A stretch of 64,000 nt of DNA from Owenia fusiformis (taxonomy: Eukaryota; Annelida; Polychaeta; Sabellida; Oweniidae): the NCBI GenBank assembly GCA_903813345.2, contig CAIIXF020000006.1:26729936-26793935 (forward strand), written 5' to 3'. The notes beneath the pieces are model-generated. The model did no database searches and was not told the origin of the DNA. It was given only the letters and a program-made list of their open reading frames with translations. Positions 11,992 to 23,871 of this stretch are shown piece by piece. The translations under genes and the position numbers were made by a program. Within the stretch, counting starts at the first letter, position 1, and each line of letters opens with the position of its first letter.

Positions 11992-13338
11992 CAGGGGCGT
12001 AGGAAGGTGTAAATTCAACACTACGCCAAAAATACCGCCAAAAAAATATGAAACAATTGTGTCAATATTCTATATCAAAACGCCTATATTATGCTCGTAA
12101 AACGTCATTTTATGGTAACAGAGATTTTAAGCTTGCAATATTCACAACCTAAATGTGAACGGAAATACTTAAGCGATGCATTTGTATGGGCGATTGGTCA
12201 TACGTATAGGTTGGCGTTTCGATTCATATGCAAGGTTTAAATCCCCGATACCTTTTTAATGTGCTTTAAAATGTTCGAATGATTTTCATCATTTAAAATC
12301 ACCTTGGAAAGCCTATCTTTTAAATCTCGACACAAATCATTCTCACTTTGCTAATGTCGAACGATTGAGACGACCAATTTCCAAAAAACAATTAGAGATT
12401 TTTTAATCATTTTCGAATAATTGAATTAAGATATATAGTATTGCCGGATTCCATCGTGTACCGTGCAATACAATACGTACAGATTAAAGAAACTAGTTTG
12501 ATCAATTGATATAAAGAAACCCATTCGTGATCAATGAAACAAATAAACACACCCACCACAAAGGTCAAATCGAGGTCAACGTGACTTAGGGGATGCCAAA
12601 AAATGTTATAAAACAAGAATCTATTATTTTTCAAATGAAAAAAACTAGGTTATCGCTTTTCTAGAACTGAAATCAATGGAACGTGTAATTGAATAATCAG
12701 CATTTTCAAGTTGTTTTTGTCTTTAACATCTATATTTCAAAAAGTACTACCAATAACAATTAGTGATTTAGTAAGAAAATAGATAATTGTTGACTTAACT
12801 ATAATTTCGTGTCTATGATTTTGCATAGCAACGGAGTATAAATCGATAGTGAAATTGAAAAATTGGGGTAGGGGAGAATAAAAAAAAATATACATCTAAA
12901 TTTAAAGAGGTTCATCATTATAATTATATGATACCATAGTTAGCATAAGCATTGCGGAAAATGCAGAAAAAATGTCAAAGGTATTCATCAAGTAGTTTTT
13001 GAAAAAAAACGTTTTCCTCTCAAATTCGTGAAGAGAACGCGATTCACGAATATTTGGCGAAATTGTATTTATAAGACAGTCAATAGTGGCTCGATTTTCA
13101 TGAAACAAAGCATGTTGGTAAGGGAATTCCATCTGTTAAATGATATTTGCCAGACAGACCAATAATGATATGGTATCCGCAAAACATTTCTTTAGGCTAG
13201 TGTGCTCGAGATTACTTTTACAATTTAAACAATGAGAAAATATGACTAAAGAACATAGGAAAATTAAAAAGTCTTTTTTATTCTCACTTTTCAACACTAC
13301 GCACTTGCGTTTTGGCGTACATTGTTCCTACGCCACTG
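11992..13338. mobile_element. hAT-like element with 5-bp target duplication
   Basis: The element runs from CAGGGGCGTAGGAA to TTCCTACGCCACTG, giving TIRs CAG[G/T]GGCGTAGGAA. It is flanked by CTGTC on both sides (11987-11991 and 13339-13343). The uninterrupted relative ATATTCTGTCAATGTTTAAT at about 13402-13421 confirms that CTGTC was single before insertion. Subterminal repeats (ACACTACGC, TTTTGGCG) occur near both ends. CAGNGGCGTAG termini are common in hAT-type elements, and a hAT subgroup with 5-bp duplications is known. No transposase was recognised, so it is probably non-autonomous or decayed. A smaller inverted repeat lies inside at 12121-12246. Confidence 0.8.
12121..12246 (+). mobile_element. 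Small MITE sharing a conserved core with 56580-56691
   Basis: The ends GAGATTTTAAGCTTGCA and, inverted from the right, GGATTTAAACCTTGCATAT are imperfect TIRs. The interior holds AAGCGATGCATTTGTATGGG followed by CGATTGGTCA, identical to the copy at 56580-56691. It lies inside the hAT-like element at 11992-13338. Confidence 0.65.
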
Positions 13339-13431
13339 CTGTCAATGTTTAATACACGTACATATTAGATTTACAATTGTACTTTTTTGTTACGATGTTA
13401 TATTCATTTCATATTCTGTCAATGTTTAATA

Positions 13432-14152
13432 CAAATACCTACATATAGATATCTCAAACTGGGAACTGGGGACTGGGGACCAGCTTAGAAGATACATACA
13501 TACATATGACATAGATATCTCAAAATGGGAACTGGGGACTGGGGACCAACTTATAAGATACATACAAATACATATATACACAAACATAGATATCTCAAAC
13601 TGGGAACTGGGGACTGGGGACCTTCTTAAAAAGATACATACAAATACATACATATTATATATAGCATATAAATATCTCAAACTGGGAACTGGGGACTGGG
13701 GACCTTCTTAAAAGATACATACAAATACATACATATTATATATAGCATATAGATATCTCAAACTGGGAACTGGGGACTGGGGACCAGCTTAGAAGATATA
13801 TACAAATACATACATATATAACATGTATACAATACACATATATCTCATAAATTAAAGCATATTCATAGATATCTCAGATATTCATGAATTATTGTTTTTT
13901 AATTGACATATACTATGCCAACTAATAAATTAATTGTTATGTATCTAGTCTATCTAATTAATATATTCCATGCTTGTATATATATCATACATATGAATAC
14001 ATATAATAATGTATGTATATATCTAATTTGCATATTCTGTGCTGGCATATAATATATATATGCATGAATACATAGATATATGTATGTATACATATATGTA
14101 TCTATCTAATTTGCATATTCTATGCTGGTTTACATGGCCCATAAGCCATATA
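13432..14152 (-). repeat. Right inverted arm with minisatellite
   Basis: This is the reverse complement of the left arm, with five minisatellite units (about 13440-13800) followed outward by the same AT-rich spacer, the GCAAATTAGATAGATAC units and the GGCTTATGGGCC terminus. It has fewer units than the left arm and does not show the strict dimer alternation, so the arrays have changed in length independently. Confidence 0.88.
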
Positions 14153-14414
14153 TACAGAGCTAGGTTGAAATATAACTGGAATGAACCAATAAAAGAAACA
14201 TGTAGTGTCATCAATCTTATCTCTTCAAAGGTCAAGTGCTAGAAGTCTACATGAACTTATCTAAAATGCAAGATAAACTTTGAAACCAGAAAGCATAATT
14301 CTTATTATTGATATTTGAACTGGATTTTCTTTATTGATTCAAAGAGTAATAACTTGTTTTTCCATTAAATTCTTGTAAATAGATTTCATTATACATTTAT
14401 GCTGATAGACCCAA

Positions 14415-14690
14415 ACTAAGATTCTCCTATCTATGAATTCTAGGACCAGGTCTTCCCCTTACAGATTCTAAGAGCTAAGATTGCCCTTTTAATTTCTAAG
14501 AGCTTGGATCCCCTCCATAGCTTCTAAGAGCTTAAATTTCCTAATCAATTCTAAGAGAGAGGATTCCTTTCATAATTTCTAAGAGCTACTAAGATTCCCC
14601 TCACCTATCGGTTGTATGAGCTAGGATTTTCCAGACAAATTCTAAGAGCTGGGTTTCTTATCAATTCTAAGAGCTAGCTTCCCTTTCAAT
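14415..14690 (+). repeat. Degenerate tandem array around TTCTAAGAGCT
   Basis: About eight degenerate units of 30-35 bp each contain a version of AATTCTAAGAGCTAGGATT. It adjoins the right end of the long inverted repeat but is not part of it. No reading frame runs through. Confidence 0.75.
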
Positions 14691-16539
14691 CCTCAAATCT
14701 AAATAAATACCTTTTCAAAGCTCTTGAATCTTGAATTATAAATAAGTTGAGTTCAAACTTAATTCTGATAAATTCTTGAAATTTATTGGAAGGAAGAATG
14801 TACAAAGTCGCCATGACACGGGAAAGGTAAAAAATTGATATTACCGAATACCCATCATTTTTTACAATTCAAAATAAATCTTCAGTGATTCCTCAGGATC
14901 CGCAATTATATTGAATTACAATCTTAGACTACATGATCGTTTATGGACGGTGTAATTATTCATTGAGGTAGGACGACAGGGGAGCGATTTGCATAATGAA
15001 ATCATCAGGTTGGCGTCTAAGGTCTGCTTGAATAAAGTGTACATACAGCCTTATTGTTTTATACTTAGCTGTCCTTACAGGAGAGGAAATAATACGAGCA
15101 TTAACATGACAAAATGTCACCACCCGGAAAGATATTGCAAATGGTTATAAAAGTGTAACACTATGTTACACATACTGACCGATGATGCCAAATGCTGATC
15201 ACAAAAATCGGTGCCTATAACAATTTGTATAATAATAATAACTGTAGCTTTTAAAATTTAATTGCGAGATTCTAGAGAGAACCAAAGAAGAACTAGAAGT
15301 ACTGATGCCAGACATTATACTGAATAGAATTGTTAAATAAATCACAAAAATGATTGCATAAATTCTGATTAGCTTGTCTGAAAGGAATGTTACAGAAGAC
15401 ACCTTTATCATCCCAGAAACCACACAATACTACACAATTTTGGTGTGGTATGAATATTTCTTTTACCAAAGGAATATCCATAGCAACAAGTTGGGGCATT
15501 AAGTGGTTTCCATAACAACCGATACAAATATGTTATTAGTTCAGAAATACTTTGAAAAGTTGGGTTATATGGCTGAGGCAAAACCCTGCTAAACTTTCTT
15601 TTTTGGGGGGGGAGGGTGGTATTTTACATAAACCGTGGCCATTTGCTTTATCTTATATGTATATATGTACTATATCTTTAAATAAAAATGATCAAAAATG
15701 GTACATTATCTCTACCTATATCCTAGCCTGATTGGAAGACAATGCATCCAGCATTAGCTAATAAACAAAACTCAATTAATTCTAATCGATACACAGTCAT
15801 ATAGTGCTTTCATCAAGTTGAGCTACAGATCCTGGCCAAGTGCTAAACAATCAACCTCCATCCAGACCACAATCAAAATATTTTCATACGTAATACCTTT
15901 GACAAATTAACAAATTAATTATTTTTTGGAATGAAATACTATTTTTGTGATGTAAAACTCAAATTCTTGCCAAGAATTGACGTTCATCTCACCTATGATT
16001 AAAAATAGACAAAACACGGTAAATAAAAAAATCGAGATCAACCTAAAAAAATATTTACTTCAATAGATGACGATATAATTTTATCCAGATAAATCCAGTT
16101 ATATTTTGACGTAATATTTTCCATCATTGATTCCTCTGTAAAAAATATGAGTATTTTTTCCTTATTTCACTATCAATGCACTAACATTCAAAAAACAATA
16201 TCCTTCTTTCAATCCGCAAAAAAACAATTCTGGGACATTAAGTTATTCAAGACCCGATAACGAGACATTTTTGCATTGATTAATCACCATGCAAAGTGGA
16301 AAAGCAATATTATGCCAGAATTTTGACATTTATTTGCGTCAATTATTTCTACTACTGATTAAACCGAAACTCTTTGACTTATCGTAGTAACTTATTATCA
16401 AAGCACTTCAGTAGAAGTACCATTTGTCCTGTAATTTCTTATAGCAATCCTCTGCAAACCTGCCAATTTATACCCTTTTCAGTGGTTTAATTTGACTTCT
16501 TCACTCCGAATAACTCATTCTAACAACAGCAATAATACT

Positions 16540-16640
16540 GCAGGTCCATAGCCAGGGGGGTCGATGGGTTCGAGTGAATGCCCATGGCCCAAAATTCTTT
16601 CAAAATCATGCAGTTTTCACCATTCTGAGTACATGGCTCA
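16540..16640 (+). repeat. Dispersed repeat fragment related to 24825-25028
   Basis: Contains ATAGCCAGGGGGGTCGATGG and then CTTTCAAAATCATGCAGTTT followed by TCACCATTCTGAG, matching the left half of the hAT-like MITE at 24825-25028. The right end is not recognisable, so it is a truncated copy. Confidence 0.6.
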
Positions 16641-16699
16641 AGGCTGAGAAGAAATGAGATTCATGGTATCATGGTTACCAGCATGGATCACATTTAGAC

Positions 16700-16835
16700 C
16701 TGAACATAAGTTCAAATATTTGCTCATCCCTAAAAAGAGTATATTATCTTTACTATGAAAATGGGACCAAAAAGTGATGAAAAGTGTTCACATTGAGAGA
16801 TGTTCAGATTATAAGTTTTACAATACTACATATTT
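16700..16835 (-). mobile_element. Partial copy of the CAGTAAAACC MITE family
   Basis: Contains GGGACCAAAAAGTG, AAGTGTTCACATTGAGAG and TGTTCAGATTATAAGTTTTA, matching parts of the TA-flanked MITEs at 41360-41542 and 43861-44037. Only one end is preserved. Confidence 0.5.
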
Positions 16836-16843
16836 TGCATAGT

Positions 16844-16932
16844 CTCAAAATGTCCAAATTAAGCACCTCAAAATGTCCCAATTAACCACCTCAAAATATC
16901 CCAATTAACCACCTCAAAATGTCCCAATTAAC
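16844..16932 (+). repeat. 23-bp tandem repeat, about four units
   Basis: Unit CTCAAAATGTCCCAATTAAC plus CAC repeats with starts at 16844, 16867, 16890 and 16913. The last three units are nearly identical. No open frame or known satellite is implied. Confidence 0.9.
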
Positions 16933-17149
16933 ATTATATACATATGATATACAGCACTTTAAACCATAATATTCCATCAATCAGAAAGGTACTTTGAACT
17001 ATTAAAGGCCAGGTTTAAATTGACAAAACAGCTGAAGTGTCAGGGGAGAAAGCTAAAATGATCAATATCTATTACTGAGATTTAGTGATAAAATCATGTA
17101 ATTGACAGGAGCTGAATATATTCAAGCTTCGTGATATCAATTATTTACA

Positions 17150-17332
17150 AATTCTAAGCCTTAAGGTGGGACTGGACAGGTCTAGTCTCTGTGCATAAAG
17201 TTAGTAAGATTCTCAGCCTTAAGGTGAGACTGGACTGGTCTAGTCACTGTATACAATATTAGTAGAATTCACAGCCTTAAGGTAGGACTGGACTGGAGTG
17301 GTTTAATCTCTGTGCATAATGCCAGTAAACTA
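17150..17332 (+). repeat. ~60-bp tandem repeat, three units
   Basis: Each unit carries GCCTTAAGGTGGGACTGGAC and then GGTCTAGTCTCTGTGCATAA, followed by a TTAGTA-like spacer. Three diverged units are present. Each contains the palindrome CCTTAAGG. Confidence 0.85.
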
Positions 17333-18918
17333 CTTTTAAAAAATGCAAAACAATTATAGCATAACATATCTAATTTTGAACGCTAACGAGATTGGCTAAA
17401 AGTGTTTAGATTGGCAAGTGTTCTTACATCTTCTGTTCTCTGCCCACTTTCTACTATTAACTCTACATTGCCCACCTTAAGGCCATTTCATTGTCAACCA
17501 TAAAATCATTCTACCCTGCCTTCCTTAAAGGTTTAAAAGTACTTGGATCTGCTCAGAGGAATCTGCTATTTTCTCTCACTATATTCTTACATATTCTGAA
17601 TTTGAAAACAAGAAACATATTTTTACTTGATTGTTGGTGTTCACAGAACCATCTATAAAAGCTTATTGATGTAAAAATCTACAAAGAAGGCTTATACTGT
17701 AATATTATATGAACATAGACTTGTATCTAGTGATCATCAATTTTCACTTTACATCTCTCATCAACCTGGTTATCAACTTGGATTTCCAAGGTGTGAAAAA
17801 TAACTAGAAGCAAATGGGCCTTTTGGATATAATTTCTAGAAGGTTGATATCAATATGATTCTAAGGAAAACTCAAAACCAAAACCTGTATCTAAGCTTAC
17901 ACATTGTAATTATAAATGTAGCTCCTGATTGCAGTTCATGATCTTCTGCACATGGCCCATTTTTGATATGATAAACTTCCGAAGACTCCATACCATTGAT
18001 TCTTCAAGATGAACAATCGACTTTGAACTGAATTCCACAATCTGAATTATGTAACGACATATCAAGGCATGATTGCAGTCAAAACAGAATTCCCAAAACA
18101 ACAGAAATGTCGCAGAATTACCCAAATTCTAAAATCTTTCTTTTTTTACAAGATCAAGAAACTCATACCTAAAAGAGGTGAACAGTTACCAAAATGCACT
18201 AGTACGTGCTCTACGGTCCCAAAAGCTACAATACCACTGAAATGAATCGTAAGATACATAGATCAATGCCAGGCTGAAGTTAACAATTGATTGCATGCTT
18301 TTCATAAAACACATTAAATCTGAAATGTGGTTGCGATCCATCAAGCAGAAGATCCTGTTTCTATTGATTTCTACCAACATACACAAACCCAATATTACGC
18401 TGAATATTTCACACCCTATTTCAATGTCAAATTCAATTTCCCTGATGATGTTCCATTCCCCAGAGAGGGGAATAAATGAGGTAGGACACATCTGGCAAGG
18501 GGGTTTTGCTAACAAAGGCTAATGCAACTTTAGATAATTTTCTTCACAATTTATTATTGCATGAATTCTCCATGTGCCCCCCCCCCACTGTAGCATACAA
18601 ATGGATAATTTGAAATGTAAAAAAGTATCTTTTTATTCCCGTTAGTATTTTTCAATACTACTGATTAAAACGACCATGGTGACTGTTATATTATTTGGCA
18701 CATTTGGCAGAACATCTTAATCGTCTTGACAAAAAATTCAGTTCAACAGATTCTTTGTCTTTTTTCCCGAATTTTCTCATTATTCTCCAAGGATCCCAGA
18801 CCACAATAATTTTTTGTAAGGGCAATTTAGAATCTTTTCCAAGTTTATACTCACACTCACTCATCACTCACTGCAAGAGTAAATAAATTAGAAATAAATA
18901 ACAAAAGTTGGTACTCAC

Positions 18919-19022
18919 ACATCGCTCTCTGCGCTACTGTTGAATTTCTTCCGTTCCAAGCTTAATTTTGTGGCACTTTTGGTTCTCTTCAAGTTGCTTT
19001 TGAATCCTTTTGAGAAGAAATT
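18919..19022 (-). CDS. Internal exon, first LKRT-type basic repeat
   Basis: Minus-strand exon of 104 nt with a strong acceptor (TTTGTGTGTTTGCAG) and strong donor (GATGT|GTGAGTACC). It starts in phase 0 and ends in phase 2. It encodes NFFSKGFKSNLKRTKSATKL, then SLERKKFNSSAESDV. The spaced pattern FFSK-x5-LKRTKS-x2-KL resembles the basic segment ahead of the PH domain in SynGAP/RASAL2/DAB2IP RasGAPs. The next exon does not continue that family's sequence, so this is a lead and not an assignment. It carries the first of three successive exon-encoded copies of LKR[S/T]xSxx[K/R]L. Its phase 0 start matches the exon at 43715-43839. Confidence 0.85.
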
Positions 19023-19849
19023 CTGCAAACACACAAATATGATACGTTGTAATGATACAATATTGTTTGATTTTATGATGGTCAAAAGCTCAGATGAGAG
19101 CACTCTTGTCCTGAATTTCGTTGAATTTCATGTAATAAAAAATAAGTTTTTTTTCTCATCAAGTTGATCATTGAAGTAAGTATATTCCACCACTCCTTCA
19201 GTGTTCCATATTGCCGATATAACAGATCCTTTTTGTAAGTGATACAGTCTAGTGCATATACGTGGCGAGCAGATCCATGTAAATAAACAGGAGCTAGCCT
19301 CAATCTGCGGCATTTCATCAGACTGTATATCCAGATAGTTTTACATGTAGTATATTCCACATTGCTCGTGTTTTTGCAACTTACAAAAGAAATTGTAACT
19401 TTATTACTTTACCAATATGCAGTGTTTTTATAACCTCCAACCATATACCATATATGAGTAGGATTTAGTCTATTGTTATCATACCTTAGAAAAGCTATAT
19501 TGTTATAGAATTGATAATATAAGTAGTTACGTAGATTATAGATGAAGATCTATTTATATATGCCAATAACTATATCTCCTGCACACGAGATAATTCTTCC
19601 AATAACTTGTTGAAAATCGAATATGCCACGTGAGTTAATTATGCTAGGTGAGTGTAAGGGATTTCCTGCATTAAATCAGCCTCGCTGTATTTTCTTCTTT
19701 TGTACTGCTTTTTATAACCAATTTTAAATATATCTCAAAATGCTGTAAAATACAGTCAGGAAAAGCATTTATAGGTAGTACCCCAAAAATTTGTTTATTG
19801 ATTTTGTATTTCCAATTCTGTTCCCTTTCCTGTAATAGAATTCAATTTC

Positions 19850-20000
19850 AATATTTGAAAAAAGTGAAAATGAAATAATATGAAATTAAATAATGTGAAA
19901 ATATATACATTTAAAAAATGAAAGAATATATATGAAAATGAAATAATATGAAAATATTATCATGTGAAATAGAATAATGTAAAAATGAAACAATGCCTAC
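19850..20000 (+). repeat. Degenerate GAAAATGAAATAATAT tract
   Basis: Purine-rich, low-complexity sequence with repeated words TGAAAATGAAATAATATGAA. Unit boundaries vary, and it is probably an old microsatellite-like expansion. Confidence 0.7.
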
Positions 20001-23000
20001 AATGAGTTTTAGCTCTGTATCAAAGAAAAGGGTAAATCATTTGACATAACATAGTGGGATAAATTCAATACTTTCTTGGCAATATCTCAGTTCATTACAG
20101 TAGCCTGGAAATTGTATCTATTTATTACATAAGATGTTACATTGTTTATCGAGTAATAATGATTAGCATTTGAAGTTGTGAAATGTTGATTGATTTAATT
20201 AGCAACATGGGGTCAATAGGGGCCAGTCAATCAATGTCTTTATATAAGAAATTCATAACACTTCACATTCTTCATTTAGCTTACATGTATCACTGTATGT
20301 ATTAACCATTGGTCTTGCTTCAAGACCCTGGACACTAACCCCCCCCCCCCCTATCTACTTAACCACCTTGTTTTCATGAGGCTCAGGGGCAGTTGCAAGT
20401 TCTCTTTTATACAGGCAAAATCCGTTGTGGGATCCACAGTCTAAACTATCCCTTGGAGGAGGGAGTTTATCTCCCACAAACTTAAGATAGACTGATAAAT
20501 CAGAATGTGCAAAATCAAATAATTGAAAAGAGAAGTTTCCAATTGGCATTCTTACTGGACAAGTCAAACTGTATAACATACTCAATCCATCAACTGAATC
20601 TTATTACACAAAAACTAACACCAAGCATTTTTTAGAGAAGGTCAACTATCCCCAAATGCATCCACAGTCCCATCTAGCTGCTTTATGAGCCATGCCTGAT
20701 AAACTTGATTTATTACTTAACCATAGAGTCAGCCATGTATGAAATATGACATCACTTGACGCATATCCTTATTAGGCAAACTGTCAAAGTGCCATCCCTG
20801 ACCCGGAGATCATAACACAAGGGATACTTTATTCCATCTAAGCAATTTTCCGCCTGACATTGAAATTATTATAACTGGGAATTGGCAAATTAAGTTATAT
20901 TACCCCAAACGTGTCCAGTTACCATATAAGTAAACCAATCAATAAGGAAACAACTCAGAAACAACATAGACACAAAAAGACTTTGAAAAAACAAGAATGC
21001 AACCAGACTTTACATTTAATTTGATTTACGTTTAACTGGCAGTGGGGGGGGGTTATATGTTGATTTGGATAAGTCAATTCATAGGGATTGTACAATTCCA
21101 TCTTGTTAACCACCTTATCATTACATATACTATAAGATAGTAGAGAAATATGGGGGAGCGGAATTGAATAAATATAAGGTTAAGAGTCTGTATGTAGAAC
21201 TAATAAAGACTACAGAAAAAAGTGCAAACTTCTTAAGTACAATCAACTTAACCCAACACATCTCCTTTGGATAGACTATTCGTAAATGCCCAACTGAACT
21301 ATCTGATTTATATTGAGTTAGAGCAAAGATCGAAGCCTTAGTATGTACCATGCCTCTAGCACTCTCTACTGATCCACATCTTATCAATCCAACACTTTTA
21401 TGTAGCTATGCTATGTTAGATCATCAGTATCTCATGAATTCTTTGATTAAGTTAGGCTTGTGATCTGCCAATTCTAAATATTTAGGAATCCGATAATCAA
21501 AATAATTATTCAGAAAACAAACAAATACATGAAGATAAGAGTTTGATCTGAGTTACCCTTGGTGTATCAAAACTGATGAATCAACAAAATTGATTTCGCA
21601 GATGTACATAACAAATTCGCGAAAAATAAATATGACTGGTTTTCACTTTTGATGTAACTTTACAGACTAAACATTTGTAATGATAATTTTGTATAAGTTG
21701 GAACTATTAAACAATCTGTTAGATCACTACTTAAACTTTGAGATAGCTACTGTTTTACAGAGAAGGTTCAGATTGCTTGACGCAATACTTGGTAACTAAC
21801 ATACCTTCAAGTGCTACCGATCTAGCCACAAAATAAATATTTAGCTCAGAAATCATTATATGTCAGAACTGTAACAGTTCTCTAAATCCTCAAGAAAGGA
21901 AACATTTCTTAGTTCTTTTGCTAAACCCATATTAACTGAACTATAATCTATAATCAAGCTGATGACATCGACAATATCATACCTTTTTAGGTATGATACA
22001 ATGTATATTGCCTGCAACTTGTAGACTAATTTCAAAAAAGACTATGGGACATAAAAAGGCAATCTATGATTGTGAATTAAGGTAGAAGATATTTGGGGAC
22101 TGTAGGTTGTAAGTCACAAATTATATGTGGTTTGCCATATCAACTGAGTTAACCCTAATGATGCAGAGAAATTACATGGCAGATGGAACATAAGGGTTAT
22201 TGTAGGATCTAATCCTAAGGTAAGAATGAGGTCTTGTCATCCACATTTCTGCTAATGAAATGCTTTACTATCATGCTTTAATCCCATTCACAAGTAATTA
22301 GTGAAGTACTTTCCAATAATCTGATAGTGAAGACTCTTAATATATGAGGTAAACATTCCTTGGATCCATCAGTTATTTCTTGACTCTGAGAAGGGCAGGT
22401 AGATGATATTCTTTTCAATTTTAATCTGTTTTAATCCAAACATTGCTGGACATATGTTTTGGAACTCAATGTTACAACTAGCAATGTGATCTAAAAACTA
22501 AGGAAAAAAAGATGACATGATTTATCATGATAAATATATGAATTATCAATTATCTCTTGACAGTCAACAGTTCATGATAAATAAAAAAAAAGTAACATGA
22601 TTTTCTAACCACAGGACCCTTTAACCTGAATCCACATTGACCATGTTAATAACTGTAAAAATCAAGATTGAGTCATCATCAAAACTGCAAATTATCTTTC
22701 TTAATAAGAGGGTAGTAATTACTTCTAGTCTCTGGGTAATGATTTCATTTGTCTTATTTTTTCAAATAGATTCTTGTAATAATTGACTGGATAAACCTAG
22801 ATCCTGTTGTAGATTTGATAAGTTCATTTCACAGGGATCTCACACCTAATCACTGGAACAACCCCCTGTGTACAAAACACTCCATTCATCATAGTGATTC
22901 CTCTCATTCCCTCAAGATCCCTTACTCCTCAACTTTCCATTTTATATAAATTTTGAGAATACCGATTTCTTTCTATTTCTCTGTTGATAGAACAAAGGCT

Positions 23001-23838
23001 TGATTACAGGGATCACATAATTTGTGTTATTTTTGCAAAGGCTACAAACAATATCCATTAACTTAGTTCTTTTCACTTGATAGATAATTATCATCTTTCA
23101 GTCCATCAACTTTTATGAGCTCAATGAATATAAAATGGTGCTTCATAAATATAAAATAGTCGTATAATCCCATGTACTAACACATACAAACTGATTAATT
23201 TCTTCCTGATCCATCTTTATACTCACCCCAGTTCCTTCAGTAATATCCAGACTCGAATTTTTCAAAGGTAGAATTTATTCCAGAAGTCTACCATGAAGTA
23301 CTTCCTGGAGTAATAGGTTGAGGAATTCAGGATGAGTCTCTGTGCCAATAAGATCCATATATTTGTAATTCATACTTCAAATTCATAATCTTATTCTGTA
23401 TCAGTAATCCTATTTTTTCAACAATTCATGAGTGTGTCAGCGTTGACTTCTTATATATTATCCAGCCTGGTCTCTTATGATTTATGAACATATAATATTC
23501 AAAAGTGAACCATTTTCAGAAAAAATATTCAACAAATCATGTGTACCTTTGCATTCCATCATAGCACCCAGTTTATCAGAACCTGAATGTACTCACCAAG
23601 CAGTATAACTCAATCAATGCATTTCCATCTGAGATCATAAGTCATTAACCCAAATATAATATCCAAGTACTTGTGCATGTAGATCCCTTTTTCTGATATG
23701 ATATGAACATGGATGGTGAACATAGCATCACTTACTCAGACAAGCACATGATATTCAGCAAAAACCCAATACATCATCACTGAGGTCACAGCAGCCAAAA
23801 TGAAGCACCCCTTAAGTTAAATCATGTACATTACTTAC

Positions 23839-23871
23839 CTTATCAATATATGTACTACCATACTCCCATCC
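23839..23871 (-). CDS. Candidate 33-nt micro-exon
   Basis: Minus-strand sequence GGATGGGAGTATGGTAGTAC continuing to GATAAG is followed by a consensus donor AAG|GTAAGTAAT. It is preceded by GAGATGAGATAG, an AG acceptor with a poor pyrimidine tract. The 33 nt read GWEYGSTYIDK with phase 0 at both ends, so they could be included between the exons at 43715-43839 and 18919-19022 without a frame change. The weak acceptor means a chance match cannot be excluded. Confidence 0.3.

Larger units (their letters stand above)
5885..14152. mobile_element. Foldback-type composite element with long inverted arms
   Basis: Two long arms are inverted copies of each other: 5885-6800 and 13432-14152. The outer ends share GGCTTATGGGCCATGTAAAC, followed by copies of GCAAATTAGATAGATAC, then a unique AT-rich part, then an ~83-bp minisatellite carrying GGTCCCCAGTCCCC. 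Both arms keep the same order of parts, so this is one large inverted repeat rather than chance. Long terminal repeats built from subterminal tandem units are the hallmark of Foldback/Galileo-type DNA transposons. No transposase is visible in the 6.6-kb interior, which is filled with other insertions. No target duplication was recognised outside the arms, so exact ends remain approximate. Confidence 0.7.
4907..18918 (-). other. 14-kb intron of the minus-strand gene
   Basis: Between the exons at 4781-4906 and 18919-19022 there is no other supported exon. The interval is mostly repeats: an 8.3-kb structure with long inverted arms (5885-14152), a tRNA-like piece near 8035-8130, and tandem arrays at 14415-14690, 16844-16932 and 17150-17332. 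Short open frames within the minisatellite repeat a peptide such as SWSPVPSSQFEIS, but this only translates the repeat unit and is not evidence of coding. Confidence 0.65.

Noticed and set aside
13426-13680. Open frame of 84 codons repeating SWSPVPSSQFEIS (also 6670-6873 on the other strand)
   Set aside because: It is only a translation of the minisatellite in the inverted arms; unit length changes break the frame and there are no splice or promoter signals.
18145-18180. Acceptor-like CACCTCTTTTAG followed by a short frame YEFLDLVKKERF and stop
   Set aside because: It would be phase-compatible as an alternative last exon after 18919-19022, but short stop-ending frames are common and there is no poly(A) signal nearby.
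23590-23625. Donor-like TGCTTG|GTGAGTAC with 10 open codons
   Set aside because: No pyrimidine-rich acceptor and the phase does not fit the neighbouring exons.
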